A stretch of DNA of 64,000 nucleotides from Isoptericola halotolerans (GCF_013149785.1 NZ_JABEZU010000003.1:372001-436000), one strand, 5' to 3'; positions 13,641-22,423 are shown, counted from the first letter of the stretch. The notes: a model not told the origin generated them from the letters alone. Program-made: numbers and translations.

Positions 13641-13934
13641 ATGACCGACTTCCGAGAGGCGCTCGCGTGCGCCATCGCACCGAGCCTGGTGGACCGCCAG
13701 AACCGCCTCGACAAGGCGCTCTCGCAGCTCGACGTGCTCGGCCTGACCGACGACGAGAAGCGCCAGGCTCTCGACGCCACGACGAAGCTCGCAGCCTCCG
13801 GCGCGCTGCACGAACCCGAGCTCGTCTACGTCCTGTGCCGGATCGCGGCCCAGGGGTGCATCACCGATGCCGACCTCGCCGCGCTGGAACACGCGGGAAT
13901 CAAGGACCGCACCCATGGACGGAGCACCCGATGA
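13641..13934 (+). CDS. phage hypothetical protein, 97 aa
   Basis: Helical protein (FREALACAIAPSLVDRQNRLDKALSQLDVLGLTDDEKRQAL, ELVYVLCRIAAQGCITDADLAAL). Starts three bases after the previous stop. No family recognised. Confidence 0.6.
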   Translation: MTDFREALACAIAPSLVDRQNRLDKALSQLDVLGLTDDEKRQALDATTKLAASGALHEPELVYVLCRIAAQGCITDADLAALEHAGIKDRTHGRSTR

Positions 13935-14173
13935 CCGAGACGCCCGGCATCGAGACGACGCCCGAGCGCATTGGGGAGCGCTTCTGGCCCAGGGTGCAGA
14001 TCACCGGCTTCTGCTGGGAGTGGTCCGCCGGACATGACCAGAAGGGCTACGGGTACTTCTACGTGGGCAAGACGACGCTCCGCGCGGAGGAGTGGGAGAA
14101 GCGGCACTACGACTTCCACACCGAGTGCCTGCTCGCGCTGGTCGAGGGCGAGATCGAGAGGAGCACGACATGA
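13931..14173 (+). pseudogene. truncated HNH endonuclease N-terminus
   Basis: 80 residues. RIGERFWPRVQITGFCWEW, HDQKGYGYFYVGKTTLRA is the conserved N-terminal beta-hairpin of phage HNH proteins, as in the complete gene at 9952-10500. The R-x-H-R-x-AW helix and HNH core are missing. Instead residues about 52-80 (EEWEKRHYDFHTECLLALVEGEIE) look like the 3-prime end of an unrelated gene. It is still an open frame coupled to its neighbours, so a chimeric remnant may be expressed. Confidence 0.6.
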
Positions 14174-14904
14174 GCGCGTGCATCAGCCGACACGGCGAGT
14201 ACAGCGACCACGAGCCAGACGAGACCTACGCCTGCCGCCTGTGCGGAGCGATCGACACCGACGCCCTCGTTGCCGAGGTGCGGCGCCTCACGCAGTGGAA
14301 GGCCGAAGCGCTCGAGGTGCTGTCCGGCTGGGAGAGCGTCTGGGAATCGCTGGGCAGGCCGGGACAGCTCGGGCAGCCGAAGTCCACCGGAGTGTTGGCC
14401 GAGGTGCGGCAGCTGACCGAGGAGCAGGACCGGGTCGTCACGCTGGCGGCAGCGGACCGGGACTACGCCTACATGCTTGAGGGCGTCGTGGAGCGGGTGG
14501 AGGCGCTGGTGTTCCCGCTGGAGGACGGCGGCCCCACCGACGACGAGACCCTGAGCGTCCGGGACCTCCGCGCCGCACTGCACCCGCAGGAGCCGCACGC
14601 GCCCGCCCAGGACGCGGGGAGCGGGTCGGACGGGGCCGAGGGCGCGGGGGGCGGGAACGGGGCTCAGATCGCCGGGAGCGACCGCAAGCGGTACGTCGTC
14701 ACGGTGCCTTCGTGCAACTGCGACGCCGAGAGCACCTTCGTCGAGCTGACCGAGGAGGAGGTGGCGCTGCTGGAGCGCGTCGACAAGGCCCTCGACCCGC
14801 TCGCGGGGATCGGCGTCGAGCCGGTCGAGGAGGCCGAGGAGTGGCACCTGGACGCCGCCGAACGGCACGCCCGCTGGAACGCCATCGAGACGGAGGAGCC
14901 ATGA
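14170..14904 (+). CDS. early protein with N-terminal zinc-knuckle-like motif
   Basis: 244 residues. The N-terminus MSACISRHGEYSDHEPDETYACRLCG has Cys/His spacing suited to zinc. A coiled coil follows (residues about 30-110: VAEVRRLTQWKAEALEVL, VLAEVRQLTEEQDRVVTLAAADRDYAYMLEGVVERVEAL), then a Gly/Ser/Ala-rich linker (about 140-165). The C-terminal acidic domain (YVVTVPSCNCDAESTFVELTEEEVALLERVDKAL) contains a CNC pair. Function unknown. Confidence 0.6.
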   Translation: MSACISRHGEYSDHEPDETYACRLCGAIDTDALVAEVRRLTQWKAEALEVLSGWESVWESLGRPGQLGQPKSTGVLAEVRQLTEEQDRVVTLAAADRDYAYMLEGVVERVEALVFPLEDGGPTDDETLSVRDLRAALHPQEPHAPAQDAGSGSDGAEGAGGGNGAQIAGSDRKRYVVTVPSCNCDAESTFVELTEEEVALLERVDKALDPLAGIGVEPVEEAEEWHLDAAERHARWNAIETEEP

Positions 14905-15059
14905 GCCCGCACATCGCCTGGCAGCGGGCGACAGACGACGTCGAGCGACGTGTGTCCGCGCTCGAGGACGCCCGTGACGAGCAGTGCCCCCGGTGGATCG
15001 CCGCCACTGCGACTGCGCTCGTCTTCCTCGCCAACCTCGCCCGATGGGAGAAGTCATGA
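14901..15059 (+). CDS. small phage protein, 52 aa
   Basis: MSPHIAWQRATDDVERRVSALED... with a short hydrophobic C-terminal stretch (IAATATALVFLANLARW) that may be a weak membrane anchor. Overlaps both neighbours by four bases. Confidence 0.5.
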   Translation: MSPHIAWQRATDDVERRVSALEDARDEQCPRWIAATATALVFLANLARWEKS

Positions 15060-15778
15060 CCCTGGACGAACTGCCACTGGGGACGGTGCTCGACGAGCTC
15101 GCCAGCACCTACGAGACCGTGGCCAGCCTGCCTGCCGTCGTCGAGCGCATCGGCGGGGCCAGCACCGGCAAGCCCGGATCGAAGCTGCCGCCCGGGATGA
15201 GCGAGACGCTGGACGTCGACGAGCACGAGCGGGCCGTCCACGAGCTCGACGAGTGGGCCGAGTTCGTCGGCCACGTCCTGCTCGACGAGGGGCTCGCCGG
15301 CCCCGTGCCGGACTCGACGCCCGGACGCCTGCGGTTCGCCGCGACCTGGTCCACGGTCGTCGAGAACCACCCGGACATCATGCTGCGGTACGCGCTGCAG
15401 CAGGACGCCCGCGAGCACCTGGTCACGATGCGGCGGCTGTCGCGGCGGGGGACGCGGAAGGTGCGCACCGAGAGCGCGTGCATGGACGTGGCGTGCACGG
15501 GCCAGTTCGTGGCGACCATCGACGGCCCGGAGGTGGACGGCTACATCGTCTGCGACCGCTGCGGCATGCGCGTCGAGAAGGACGTGTGGGAGCGGTGGGG
15601 CTCGAGGTCCGAGTGGATCACCGTCGAGCGGGCCATGACCATCCTCGGCGTCACGACCAAGCAGGCCGTGTGGCAGCGTGCCAAGCGCGGGAAGTGGCGG
15701 CGGCAGGGCGACGGGCGACACGTGAGGTACCACGCGGAAGACGTCCGCGGGGAGACGAGTGGAAGGATGAGCGCATGA
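15056..15778 (+). CDS. early protein with zinc-ribbon and HTH segments
   Basis: 240 residues. Residues about 140-170 have two Cys pairs (ESACMDVACTG...YIVCDRCGMRVEKD), a zinc ribbon. Residues about 183-230 (WITVERAMTILGVTTKQAVWQRAKRGKWRRQGDGRHVRYHAEDV) are a MerR/excisionase-like winged helix, so it probably binds DNA. The N-terminal 130 residues resemble a domain in actinophage early proteins. A regulatory role is inferred from the HTH. Confidence 0.6.
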   Translation: MTLDELPLGTVLDELASTYETVASLPAVVERIGGASTGKPGSKLPPGMSETLDVDEHERAVHELDEWAEFVGHVLLDEGLAGPVPDSTPGRLRFAATWSTVVENHPDIMLRYALQQDAREHLVTMRRLSRRGTRKVRTESACMDVACTGQFVATIDGPEVDGYIVCDRCGMRVEKDVWERWGSRSEWITVERAMTILGVTTKQAVWQRAKRGKWRRQGDGRHVRYHAEDVRGETSGRMSA

Positions 15779-16035
15779 TCGACCTGGAGAACATCGGGCC
15801 GGCGGACATCGGCAAGGCGTTCCGTGTCACGCACCGGCTCGGCGCGGTCGAGGGCCCGCTGACGCACGTCGAGTGGGACACGGGAGCCGTCGAGGACTCG
15901 GTGGCCTGCGAGGCCACGCCTCGCTACGTCGCCGGTGCGACGACCGTCAGGCTCACCATCGGCGGCCAGAGGTTCACGTTCGAGCAGACCGGCCACGGCT
16001 ACCGCGGCCCGGGCATCGAGCGGGTGGGCGCATGA
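15775..16035 (+). CDS. phage hypothetical protein, 86 aa
   Basis: Beta-rich: IGKAFRVTHRLGAVEGPLTHVEWDTGAVEDSV, TTVRLTIGGQRFTFEQTGHGY. Small soluble protein coupled to both neighbours; unknown function. Confidence 0.6.
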   Translation: MIDLENIGPADIGKAFRVTHRLGAVEGPLTHVEWDTGAVEDSVACEATPRYVAGATTVRLTIGGQRFTFEQTGHGYRGPGIERVGA

Positions 16036-16376
16036 CGATCGTCGAGTTCCTGACCGCACGCCTGGACGAGGACGAGGCGGTGGCGCGAGCACTCATCGGG
16101 TCGCCGCTCGCTGGTGAGTTGATGGGTGCGGGCGTCCCGCTACCTCGCACCCCGGAAGGCCTGAGGTTCATGGCGTACAACCTGCCTCAGCGTGTGCTGA
16201 TCGAGGTCGAGGCGAAGCGGCGGATCGTGGCGCTGCACAGCGGCGACGCGGCGTGGTGCAGCTGGTCGCAGGACGCGAACGAGCGCCACGGCGACGGGCC
16301 CGACTGTGACACGCTCCGCCTGCTCGCGCTACCCCATGCCGACCACCCGGACTACGACGAGGCGTGGAGGCTGTGA
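16032..16376 (+). CDS. DUF6221-like actinophage protein
   Basis: 114 residues: MTIVEFLTARLDEDEAVARALIG and RVLIEVEAKRRIVALH with a later PDCDTLRLLALPHADHPDYDEAW. The opening and the E-V-E-A-K-R helix are characteristic of a common actinomycete prophage family (DUF6221) of unknown function. It is the last gene of the early operon. Confidence 0.75.
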   Translation: MTIVEFLTARLDEDEAVARALIGSPLAGELMGAGVPLPRTPEGLRFMAYNLPQRVLIEVEAKRRIVALHSGDAAWCSWSQDANERHGDGPDCDTLRLLALPHADHPDYDEAWRL

Positions 16377-16522
16377 CCAGCATCCATAGGCGCACGGCGC
16401 GTCAGTAGCGCAACCGATAGGCGCGGGCTATGCTGACAACTGTCAGCGCAACCAGTGCGCCCCGAAGGCCCTCCACCTCACGTAGGCGGGGGGCCTTCGG
16501 CGTACCCGGGGAGGTGTGCATC
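16377..16522 (+). promoter_or_regulatory. control region between early and late genes
   Basis: It contains the palindrome GCTGACA-AC-TGTCAGC (16432-16447), two copies each of (C/G)ATAGGCGC and AGCGCAACC, a possible TATGCT -10 near 16429-16434, and then a 10-bp hairpin. This is the only sizeable gap between early and packaging genes, so a late promoter and its operator could lie here. No clear -35 is seen. Confidence 0.45.
16462..16500. terminator. 10-bp hairpin in the early/late junction
   Basis: CCGAAGGCCC (about 16462-16471) pairs perfectly with GGGCCTTCGG (16491-16500). There is no T run. It would end early transcription or sit in the leader of the late operon. Confidence 0.5.
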
Positions 16523-17224
16523 GTGCGCACCGTCGTCCTCCTGTGCGGGCCACCCGGCGCCGGCAAGACCACGCTTGCCCGCCAGTCCGACCTCGAGGTG
16601 TACGACCGGGACGACCCGCGATGGGAGTCCGAGTCCCACTTCACCCGCACCATCGCCCTGCTACGCACCAACCCGGGGGCACGGGCCGTGGTCATCCGGT
16701 CGGGTGCCACCACCTCCGCCCGCCGCAAGGCTGCCGCCCTGATCGGCGCCACCCACACCTACCTGGTGGACCCCGGGCGGGCCGAGGCCATGCACCGGGT
16801 CAAGGGGCGTGGGCGGGACGGGTGGAGGAGGGAGTGCCAGGGCGTGCTGCGCTGGTACGCAACCCACGACACCGACGACCGCGTGCAGGCTTTCCCCGGA
16901 TGGGACCAGCTCGGGCCCGCCGCACTGCCGCCCGCTCCGCCCGTCCGCACCGTGAGGCGCACCGCCGCGGCCCGAGGCTACGGCGCAGCGCACCGCCGAG
17001 AGCGCGCGAGGTGGCAACGCACCGTCGACCAGGGCCTCGCGAGCTGCGCACGCTGCCACGGCCCGATCTTGCCCGGTGAGCAGTGGGACCTCGGGCACAC
17101 CGACGACCGCACTGGCTGGACCGGACCCGAGCACCCTTCCTGCAACCGCTCAGCAGGCGGCCGCAACGGCAACCGAGTCGCTCGGGAGCGTCAGCAGATG
17201 GTCCGACGCGGCTGGTTCGACTGA
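16523..17224 (+). CDS. P-loop kinase/HNH nuclease fusion
   Basis: 233 residues from the GTG eight bases after GGGGAGG. Residues 1 to about 120 are a P-loop kinase-like domain: VVLLCGPPGAGKTTLARQ (Walker A), VYDRDDPRW, ARAVVIRSGATTSARRKAAAL. Residues about 150-233 are an HNH domain: GAAHRRERARWQ, SCARCHGPILPGEQWDLGHTDDRTGWTGPEHPSCNRSAGGRNG. HNH proteins beside terminase genes are common and can assist cos cleavage. The attached kinase domain is not usual and might process DNA ends. Confidence 0.75.
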   Translation: MRTVVLLCGPPGAGKTTLARQSDLEVYDRDDPRWESESHFTRTIALLRTNPGARAVVIRSGATTSARRKAAALIGATHTYLVDPGRAEAMHRVKGRGRDGWRRECQGVLRWYATHDTDDRVQAFPGWDQLGPAALPPAPPVRTVRRTAAARGYGAAHRRERARWQRTVDQGLASCARCHGPILPGEQWDLGHTDDRTGWTGPEHPSCNRSAGGRNGNRVARERQQMVRRGWFD

Positions 17225-17347
17225 CGGCTCGCGAAATAGGACATAAGGGGTAGGGGTGGGTCCGAAGTTGGGCCGGCCGGCCGCCTCGACCCCCGGGCGC
17301 ATGGACTTTCACACACAGAGCTCTCAGGTTCGGCGAGGGGGTCCGGG
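17225..17347. other. gap before terminase genes, possible packaging site
   Basis: 123 bases with GGGGTAGGGGTGGG, a GGGTCCGAAG element (17258-17267) matching the origin-like repeats, and GGCCGGCCGGCC. The cos or pac site of siphoviruses usually lies next to terS, so this is the likeliest place, but no cohesive-end sequence can be read directly. Confidence 0.3.
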
Positions 17348-17590
17348 GTGAGCGATCGACTCGACCGCCTCAAGGCGCTGGCCGACACCCTCGAGGACTC
17401 GATAGCCCAGGCGGACCCGGAGAAGCGCGGCCCGCTCGCGGCCCAGTTCCGGGCAACCCTCGCGGACATCGAAGCGCTCGACCAGGACGCGAAGGCGGGT
17501 GACCCGATTGACGAGCTCGCCAAGCGCAGGTCTGCTCGTGGAGCAGGCACCGCCTCGGGTGAAGATCGCCCCGCCCGGGGGTCGCGCTAA
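17348..17590 (+). CDS. small terminase subunit candidate
   Basis: 80 residues from a GTG. MSDRLDRLKALADTLEDSIAQADPEKRGPLAAQFRATLADIEALDQDAK is a two-helix coiled coil, followed by a basic tail. Its size, helical content and place directly ahead of the large subunit suggest a reduced TerS; it lacks a clear HTH. It overlaps the large subunit by 92 bases. Confidence 0.6.
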   Translation: MSDRLDRLKALADTLEDSIAQADPEKRGPLAAQFRATLADIEALDQDAKAGDPIDELAKRRSARGAGTASGEDRPARGSR

Positions 17591-18956
17591 CTCCTGGGAG
17601 GACGTCGCTGACCTGTCGACGGCGTTCGGGCTGACGCTCGACCCGTGGCAGGAGCTGGTGCTGCAGTGCGCGATGGCTGAGCGTGCCGACGGCCGCTGGA
17701 CTGCGAGCCGCGTCGGCCTGTCCGTGCCGCGGCAGAACGGGAAGTCTCAGCTCATCGTGTCCCGCGCCCTGGCCGGCTCGCTGTTGTTCGGCGAGAAGAC
17801 GGTCATCGTGTCGGCGCACCAGCAGGACACGGCGCGCGAGACCTTCATGAAATTCATGGAGCTGATCGAGGCCAACCCTGCGCTCGAGGCTCGCCTGTCC
17901 GGCGGCAGCATCCGCACGGGCATCATGAACGCGTTCAACCGTGAACAGATCAAGTTCGCCAACGGCTCGGTCGTCAAGTTCAAGGCCCGGTCGGCACCCG
18001 GTGGTCGCGGCTTCTCGTGCGACGCGCTATTCCTCGACGAAGCGCAGATCCTCAGCGCCCGAGCGTGGGCGTCGATCAACTCGACGATGTCGGCCCGCCC
18101 GAACCCGCAGGTGTGGCTCCTGGGCACACCGCCCACCCCCGAGGACGACGGCGACGTATTCGCCCGCGCTCGCGACTCGGCGATGGACGGGTCGAGCACT
18201 CGGTCGGCGTATCTGGAGTGGTCCGCCGACCCTGCCGACGACCCGGCGCTCGAGGAGACGCGCGCGAAGGCGAACCCAGCGTGGAACAGCCGGATCAACC
18301 ACGACGTGGTGCAAGGCGAGTACGAGACGTACTCGCCCGAGCAGTTCGCCCGGGAGCGGCTAGGCATCTGGGACGAGGACGTGCTCGACGTGTTCGCCGG
18401 CGCCTGGCCCCGCTGCAAGGGCGAGCCGCCGACGGTCCCGCCGGTGCGCCTGGCGGTCGCATGCGACCCCGACCAGTCCCAGGGCGCGATCCTCGCCTCG
18501 GCGGTCGACGAGGACGGGATTGTGCACGTTCGCCCGCTGCGCTACGAGCGCGGCACGGGGTGGCTCGTCGAGGCTGCGGCCGAGCTTGCCCGCGAGCTCG
18601 GAACGCCGGTCGTCGTCGACGGTGGCGGCCCGGCCGCCTCGCTGGTGCCAGACCTGAACGCCGCCGGCGTGCCGCTGCGAACCCTCAAGACGTCCGAGTT
18701 CCTCGACGCCTGCGCGGAGTTCCACCAGCTCGTGATGACCCAGCGGCTACGACATGCCGACTACGCCGAACTCAACGACGCGGTGCGCGTCGCCGTCAAG
18801 CGCCCGGTCCAGGATCGCTGGGCATGGGGGCGCCGGAAGTCCGCCGGCGATATCAGTCTGCTGGAGGCCGCAACCCTCGCTACCTGGGACGCACTGCATC
18901 CGCTCAAGACGAAGACCCCGACCGTGCATCGCTGGCCTGCTACCGCTGGGAGGTGA
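17499..18956 (+). CDS. terminase large subunit
   Basis: 485 residues. The ATPase part has a Walker A variant SVPRQNGKSQ (residues about 74-83), Walker B ALFLDEAQ (about 176-183) and WLLGTPPTPED, which resembles a coupling motif. The nuclease part has acidic positions in LAVACDPDQSQGA, VVVDGGGPA and DAVRVAVKRPVQDRWAWGRRKSAGDIS. It is the motor that packages DNA into proheads. GTG 17499 is the annotated start; starting after the small subunit would remove part of the N-terminus. Confidence 0.92.
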   Translation: MTRLTSSPSAGLLVEQAPPRVKIAPPGGRANSWEDVADLSTAFGLTLDPWQELVLQCAMAERADGRWTASRVGLSVPRQNGKSQLIVSRALAGSLLFGEKTVIVSAHQQDTARETFMKFMELIEANPALEARLSGGSIRTGIMNAFNREQIKFANGSVVKFKARSAPGGRGFSCDALFLDEAQILSARAWASINSTMSARPNPQVWLLGTPPTPEDDGDVFARARDSAMDGSSTRSAYLEWSADPADDPALEETRAKANPAWNSRINHDVVQGEYETYSPEQFARERLGIWDEDVLDVFAGAWPRCKGEPPTVPPVRLAVACDPDQSQGAILASAVDEDGIVHVRPLRYERGTGWLVEAAAELARELGTPVVVDGGGPAASLVPDLNAAGVPLRTLKTSEFLDACAEFHQLVMTQRLRHADYAELNDAVRVAVKRPVQDRWAWGRRKSAGDISLLEAATLATWDALHPLKTKTPTVHRWPATAGR

Positions 18957-18960
18957 GCCC

Positions 18961-20190
18961 GTGGGCTTCCTGTCTCGCCTCTCCGCGCTGATCCCGACCC
19001 CTCCGACGGCCGCGCCGCCCGAGCGCCGCGAGTTCACCCCGTCGGTGCCGACCAACTTCGAGTCCGGCCTGTCGAGCGCCGGCGAGCACGTATCCGAGCG
19101 CACGGCCATGCGGTCGGTCGCCGTGTACGCCTGCGTGAAGCTGCTCGCCGACAACATCGCGACGCTGCCGATGGACTGCCTGCGCAAGGTCGACGGCATC
19201 CGCCAGGAGGTGCCGCGAACGCCAGCGCTCGTCCGGCGCCCGAACCCGTCGATGACCAACGTGGACTTCTACAGCCAGGTCGTGACGTCACTCGCCCTGC
19301 GCGGCAACGCCTACCTGATCGTCCAGGCGCGCGACGCCCTGGAGTACCCATCGAGCCTGCTGCCGGTCCATCCAGACGACGTGCAGATCGAGATCGACGA
19401 GCGCACCTACGCCGTGACGTACCGCTTCGGTGGGGAGGTCATCCCGGCCGCCGACATGGTGCACATCCCGCGACTGCGCGCCCCGGGCGCCGCGCTGGGC
19501 ATCTCTCCCATCGGCGAGGCGGCGCAGTCGATCGGCCTGGACCTCGCAGCGCGCAAGTACGGTGCGAAGTGGTTCGGCGAGTCCGCGGACCCGTCATCGG
19601 TGCTCGAGTCGGCCGACGACCTGACCCAGGAGCAGGCCGACCGCAACATGGAGGCCTGGATCGACTCGCACGGCGGCAAGCGCCACCCCGCGATGCTGTC
19701 CGGCGGCCTGACGTACCGGCGCATCTCCATCACGCCCGAGGAGTCGCAGTTCCTCGAGACGCGCCGCTTCCAGACCGGCGAGATCGCCCGACTCTTCGGC
19801 GTGCCGCCGCACATGATCGGCGACACCGAGCGGTCAACGTCATGGGGCTCCGGGATCGAACAGCAGTCCATCGGATTCGTGCGGTTCAACCTGCGCCCGT
19901 GGCTGACCGTCATCGAGCAGGCGATCTCTGACCTGCTCCCCCGGGGGCAGTTCGTCCGCTTCAACGTCGAGGCGCTGCTGCGCGGCGACACCAAGGCCCG
20001 CTACGACGCCTACGTCTCGGCGCGCAATGCCGGTTGGCTGAACGTCAACGAGATCCGCGAGCTGGAGGACCGTGCCCCCGTCGAGGGCGGCGACGAGTAC
20101 CTGCAGCCGCTCAACATGGGCCCTCTCGGGTCCGACCCGCTCGCAGACAAGGGCGGCGACCAGGGAGGTTCCGATGGACCGCAGGAGTGA
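18961..20190 (+). CDS. HK97-type portal protein
   Basis: 409 residues from the GTG after GGGAGG. ERTAMRSVAVYACVKLLADNIATLPM, ALVRRPNPSMTNVDFYSQVVTSLALRGNAYLI, LPVHPDDVQI, EEWID-like helix, LFGVPPHMIGD and SIGFVRFNLRPWLTVIEQAI are the hallmarks of the HK97/lambdoid portal family. It forms the dodecameric DNA channel at one head vertex. The C-terminus (KGGDQGGSDGPQE) is short. Confidence 0.93.
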   Translation: MGFLSRLSALIPTPPTAAPPERREFTPSVPTNFESGLSSAGEHVSERTAMRSVAVYACVKLLADNIATLPMDCLRKVDGIRQEVPRTPALVRRPNPSMTNVDFYSQVVTSLALRGNAYLIVQARDALEYPSSLLPVHPDDVQIEIDERTYAVTYRFGGEVIPAADMVHIPRLRAPGAALGISPIGEAAQSIGLDLAARKYGAKWFGESADPSSVLESADDLTQEQADRNMEAWIDSHGGKRHPAMLSGGLTYRRISITPEESQFLETRRFQTGEIARLFGVPPHMIGDTERSTSWGSGIEQQSIGFVRFNLRPWLTVIEQAISDLLPRGQFVRFNVEALLRGDTKARYDAYVSARNAGWLNVNEIRELEDRAPVEGGDEYLQPLNMGPLGSDPLADKGGDQGGSDGPQE

Positions 20191-20881
20191 CCTGCTCGGC
20201 ACGCGTGAGCGTCGCCTGATGACCGCACCCATGCAGGTGCGCGCCGATGGCGACGACACGCTCGTCGTCGAGGGGTACGCGAGCGTCTTCGAGTCGCCCT
20301 ACGACATCTGGGGAGGACCCGACAAGGGCGGTTTCACCGAGATCATCGATCGTCGTGCCTTCGACAAGACGCTCAAGTCGAACGCGGACGTCCCCCTGCT
20401 GCTCAACCACGGCGGCATGCCTCTGGCGCGCACCAAGTCGGGCACGCTGCAGCTCTCGACCGACAAGCACGGCCTCAAGATGCGTGCCGAGCTCGACCGG
20501 CGCGACCCCGAGGTGCAGTCCCTCGGGGTCAAGCTCGAGCGCGGCGACATGGACGAGATGAGCTTCGCGTTCTACGCGATCCGCGAGCAGTGGGACGACG
20601 AGAAGGCCGAGCGTCGGCTGACCGAGGTGTCGATCCACAAGGGTGACGTCTCGATCGTGAACTACGGCGCGAACTCGGCCACCTCCGTCGGGCTCGTCGA
20701 CGCCGTGCGCGCTCTGGCCGAGGCCGACGAGTCCGAACTCGCCGCAGCGCGCTCCAGCCTCGACCGCGCTGAGGCCGAGGCCGCCCAGCGCCACCTCAAC
20801 GCGTACCTGCGCGCACAGCGCGGTGCACGCACCACGACTTCCCTCGCCGCCGCCCGTGCGGTCATCGAGGGCCTGGCCTGA
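20174..20881 (+). CDS. HK97 prohead protease (S78)
   Basis: 235 residues; ATG after AGGGAGG, overlapping the portal end by 17 bases. VVEGYASVFESPYDIWGG, DVPLLLNHGGMPLARTKSGTL (catalytic His near 77), GDMDEMSFAFYA (catalytic Ser near 128) and KGDVSIVNYGANSAT fit the family. It removes the capsid N-terminal delta domain during maturation. Confidence 0.92.
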   Translation: MDRRSDLLGTRERRLMTAPMQVRADGDDTLVVEGYASVFESPYDIWGGPDKGGFTEIIDRRAFDKTLKSNADVPLLLNHGGMPLARTKSGTLQLSTDKHGLKMRAELDRRDPEVQSLGVKLERGDMDEMSFAFYAIREQWDDEKAERRLTEVSIHKGDVSIVNYGANSATSVGLVDAVRALAEADESELAAARSSLDRAEAEAAQRHLNAYLRAQRGARTTTSLAAARAVIEGLA

Positions 20882-21026
20882 CCTCAGGCCACCCGCAACA
20901 CCCCGTTCGCGCCGTCACCCCACGCCCCCGCGCCGCAGCAGCACTGCACCCGGGCCGCGTCGCCGTGCCACCCGAGCGATCCCCCGCAACCCACTACCCG
21001 GACACCGGGAGAAGGGAGATGCCGTC

Positions 21027-22415
21027 ATGGACGAGCGTCTCAAGCGGCTGATCGCCAAGCGCGAGGCAGCCCAGAAGGAGCGCGAGCAGCTGCTCGCCCA
21101 GCGCAAGGCCATCGTCGAGGTGGCTGAGGACGAGGCCCGCGAGGACCTCTCCGAGGAGGAGGACACGGAGTTCCGCGGCCTCACCGCCAAGATCAAGGAC
21201 AAGGACGGCGAGATCGCCCGCTTCGACGAGCGGATCTCCGAGCTGTCCGAGGAGGCCGAGCGCGAGGCCAACATCACCGACGGGGCTCGCGCCGTGCAGC
21301 GCGCACGCCGCCGCGCGGAGGTCGTCTCCGAGGAGGCCACGTACCGCCAGGACGGGCGCGCGTCCTACTTCCGGGACATCGTCTCGGTCGGCCTCAACAT
21401 GGACGGCGATGGCGGTGCCCGGCAGCGCCTCGACCGCCACGCCCAGGAGGTCAAGGAGGCCAAGGGCGAGTACCGCGACCTGACGCGCACCGACGGCGAG
21501 GGCGGATTCTTCGTCCCGCCGGCGTGGCTCATGTCGCAGTGGGTGGAGCTGGCCCGTGCCGGCCGCCCGACGGCGAACGTCGTGCCCGGCGAGCCCCTGC
21601 CGCCCGGCACGGACTCGATCAACGTCCCGAAGGTCGCCACCGGCACCTCGACGGCGATCCAGACCGCGGACAACGCGGCCGTCTCCGAGACGGACCTGAC
21701 CGACACCTCGGTGCCGGCGCCCGTGCGCACCATCGCCGGTCAGCAGGACATCGCGGTGCAGCTGCTCGAGCAGTCTCCGGTCAGCTTCGACCAGGTCATC
21801 TTCGGTGACCTGGTGGGTGACTACGCGACCAAGCTCGACCAGGGCGTCCTCTCCGGAACCGGGTCGAACGGCCAGGTGGTCGGCATCCGGAACACGGCCG
21901 GCATCGGGACCGTCGCGGTCGCTGCGGCCACGGTCGCCGCCATCTACGGAGGCATCGCCCAGGCCACGTCGCAGATCAACACGAGCCGGTTCCGCCCGGC
22001 CACGGTGATCGTCATGCACCCGCGCCGCTGGTCGTGGCTGCTGGGCCAGCTCGACTCGAACGACCGCCCCCTGGTCGTGCCGGGCGCGCAGGCCCCGCAG
22101 AACTCGCTCGCGTCGTTCGGCTCCCTCGGGGCCGAGGGTGTCGTCGGCACTCTGCTCGGCCTGCCGGTCGTGCTGGACGCCTCGATCCCCACGACGCTGG
22201 GCACCGAGTCCAACGAGGACGTCATCCTCGTGATGAAGGCCGACGACCTGCGCCTGTGGGAGTCCGGCATCCGCACCCGCGTCTACCCCTCGGTCGGCTC
22301 GGGCACCCTCACGGTCCGCCTGCAGGTGTACGGCTACCTCGCCTTCACCGCCGGCCGCTACCCGCAGTCGGTCGTGGAGCTCACCGGCGCCGGGCTCGTC
22401 GACCCGTACGCCTGA
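21027..22415 (+). CDS. HK97-fold major capsid protein
   Basis: 462 residues. Residues 1 to about 105 are a charged coiled-coil delta domain (AKREAAQKEREQLLAQRKAIVEV, DKDGEIARFDERISELSEEAEREANI), the probable target of the upstream protease. The mature part includes GEGGFFVPPAWLMSQWVELAR, GTDSINVPKVATGTSTAIQTADNAAVSETD, FGDLVGDYATKLDQGVLSGTGSNGQVVGIRN and LLGLPVVLDASIP, with a C-terminal GYLAFTAGRYPQSVVEL. This matches HK97-fold major capsid proteins. Confidence 0.94.
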   Translation: MDERLKRLIAKREAAQKEREQLLAQRKAIVEVAEDEAREDLSEEEDTEFRGLTAKIKDKDGEIARFDERISELSEEAEREANITDGARAVQRARRRAEVVSEEATYRQDGRASYFRDIVSVGLNMDGDGGARQRLDRHAQEVKEAKGEYRDLTRTDGEGGFFVPPAWLMSQWVELARAGRPTANVVPGEPLPPGTDSINVPKVATGTSTAIQTADNAAVSETDLTDTSVPAPVRTIAGQQDIAVQLLEQSPVSFDQVIFGDLVGDYATKLDQGVLSGTGSNGQVVGIRNTAGIGTVAVAAATVAAIYGGIAQATSQINTSRFRPATVIVMHPRRWSWLLGQLDSNDRPLVVPGAQAPQNSLASFGSLGAEGVVGTLLGLPVVLDASIPTTLGTESNEDVILVMKADDLRLWESGIRTRVYPSVGSGTLTVRLQVYGYLAFTAGRYPQSVVELTGAGLVDPYA

Positions 22416-22423
22416 TCCACGCA

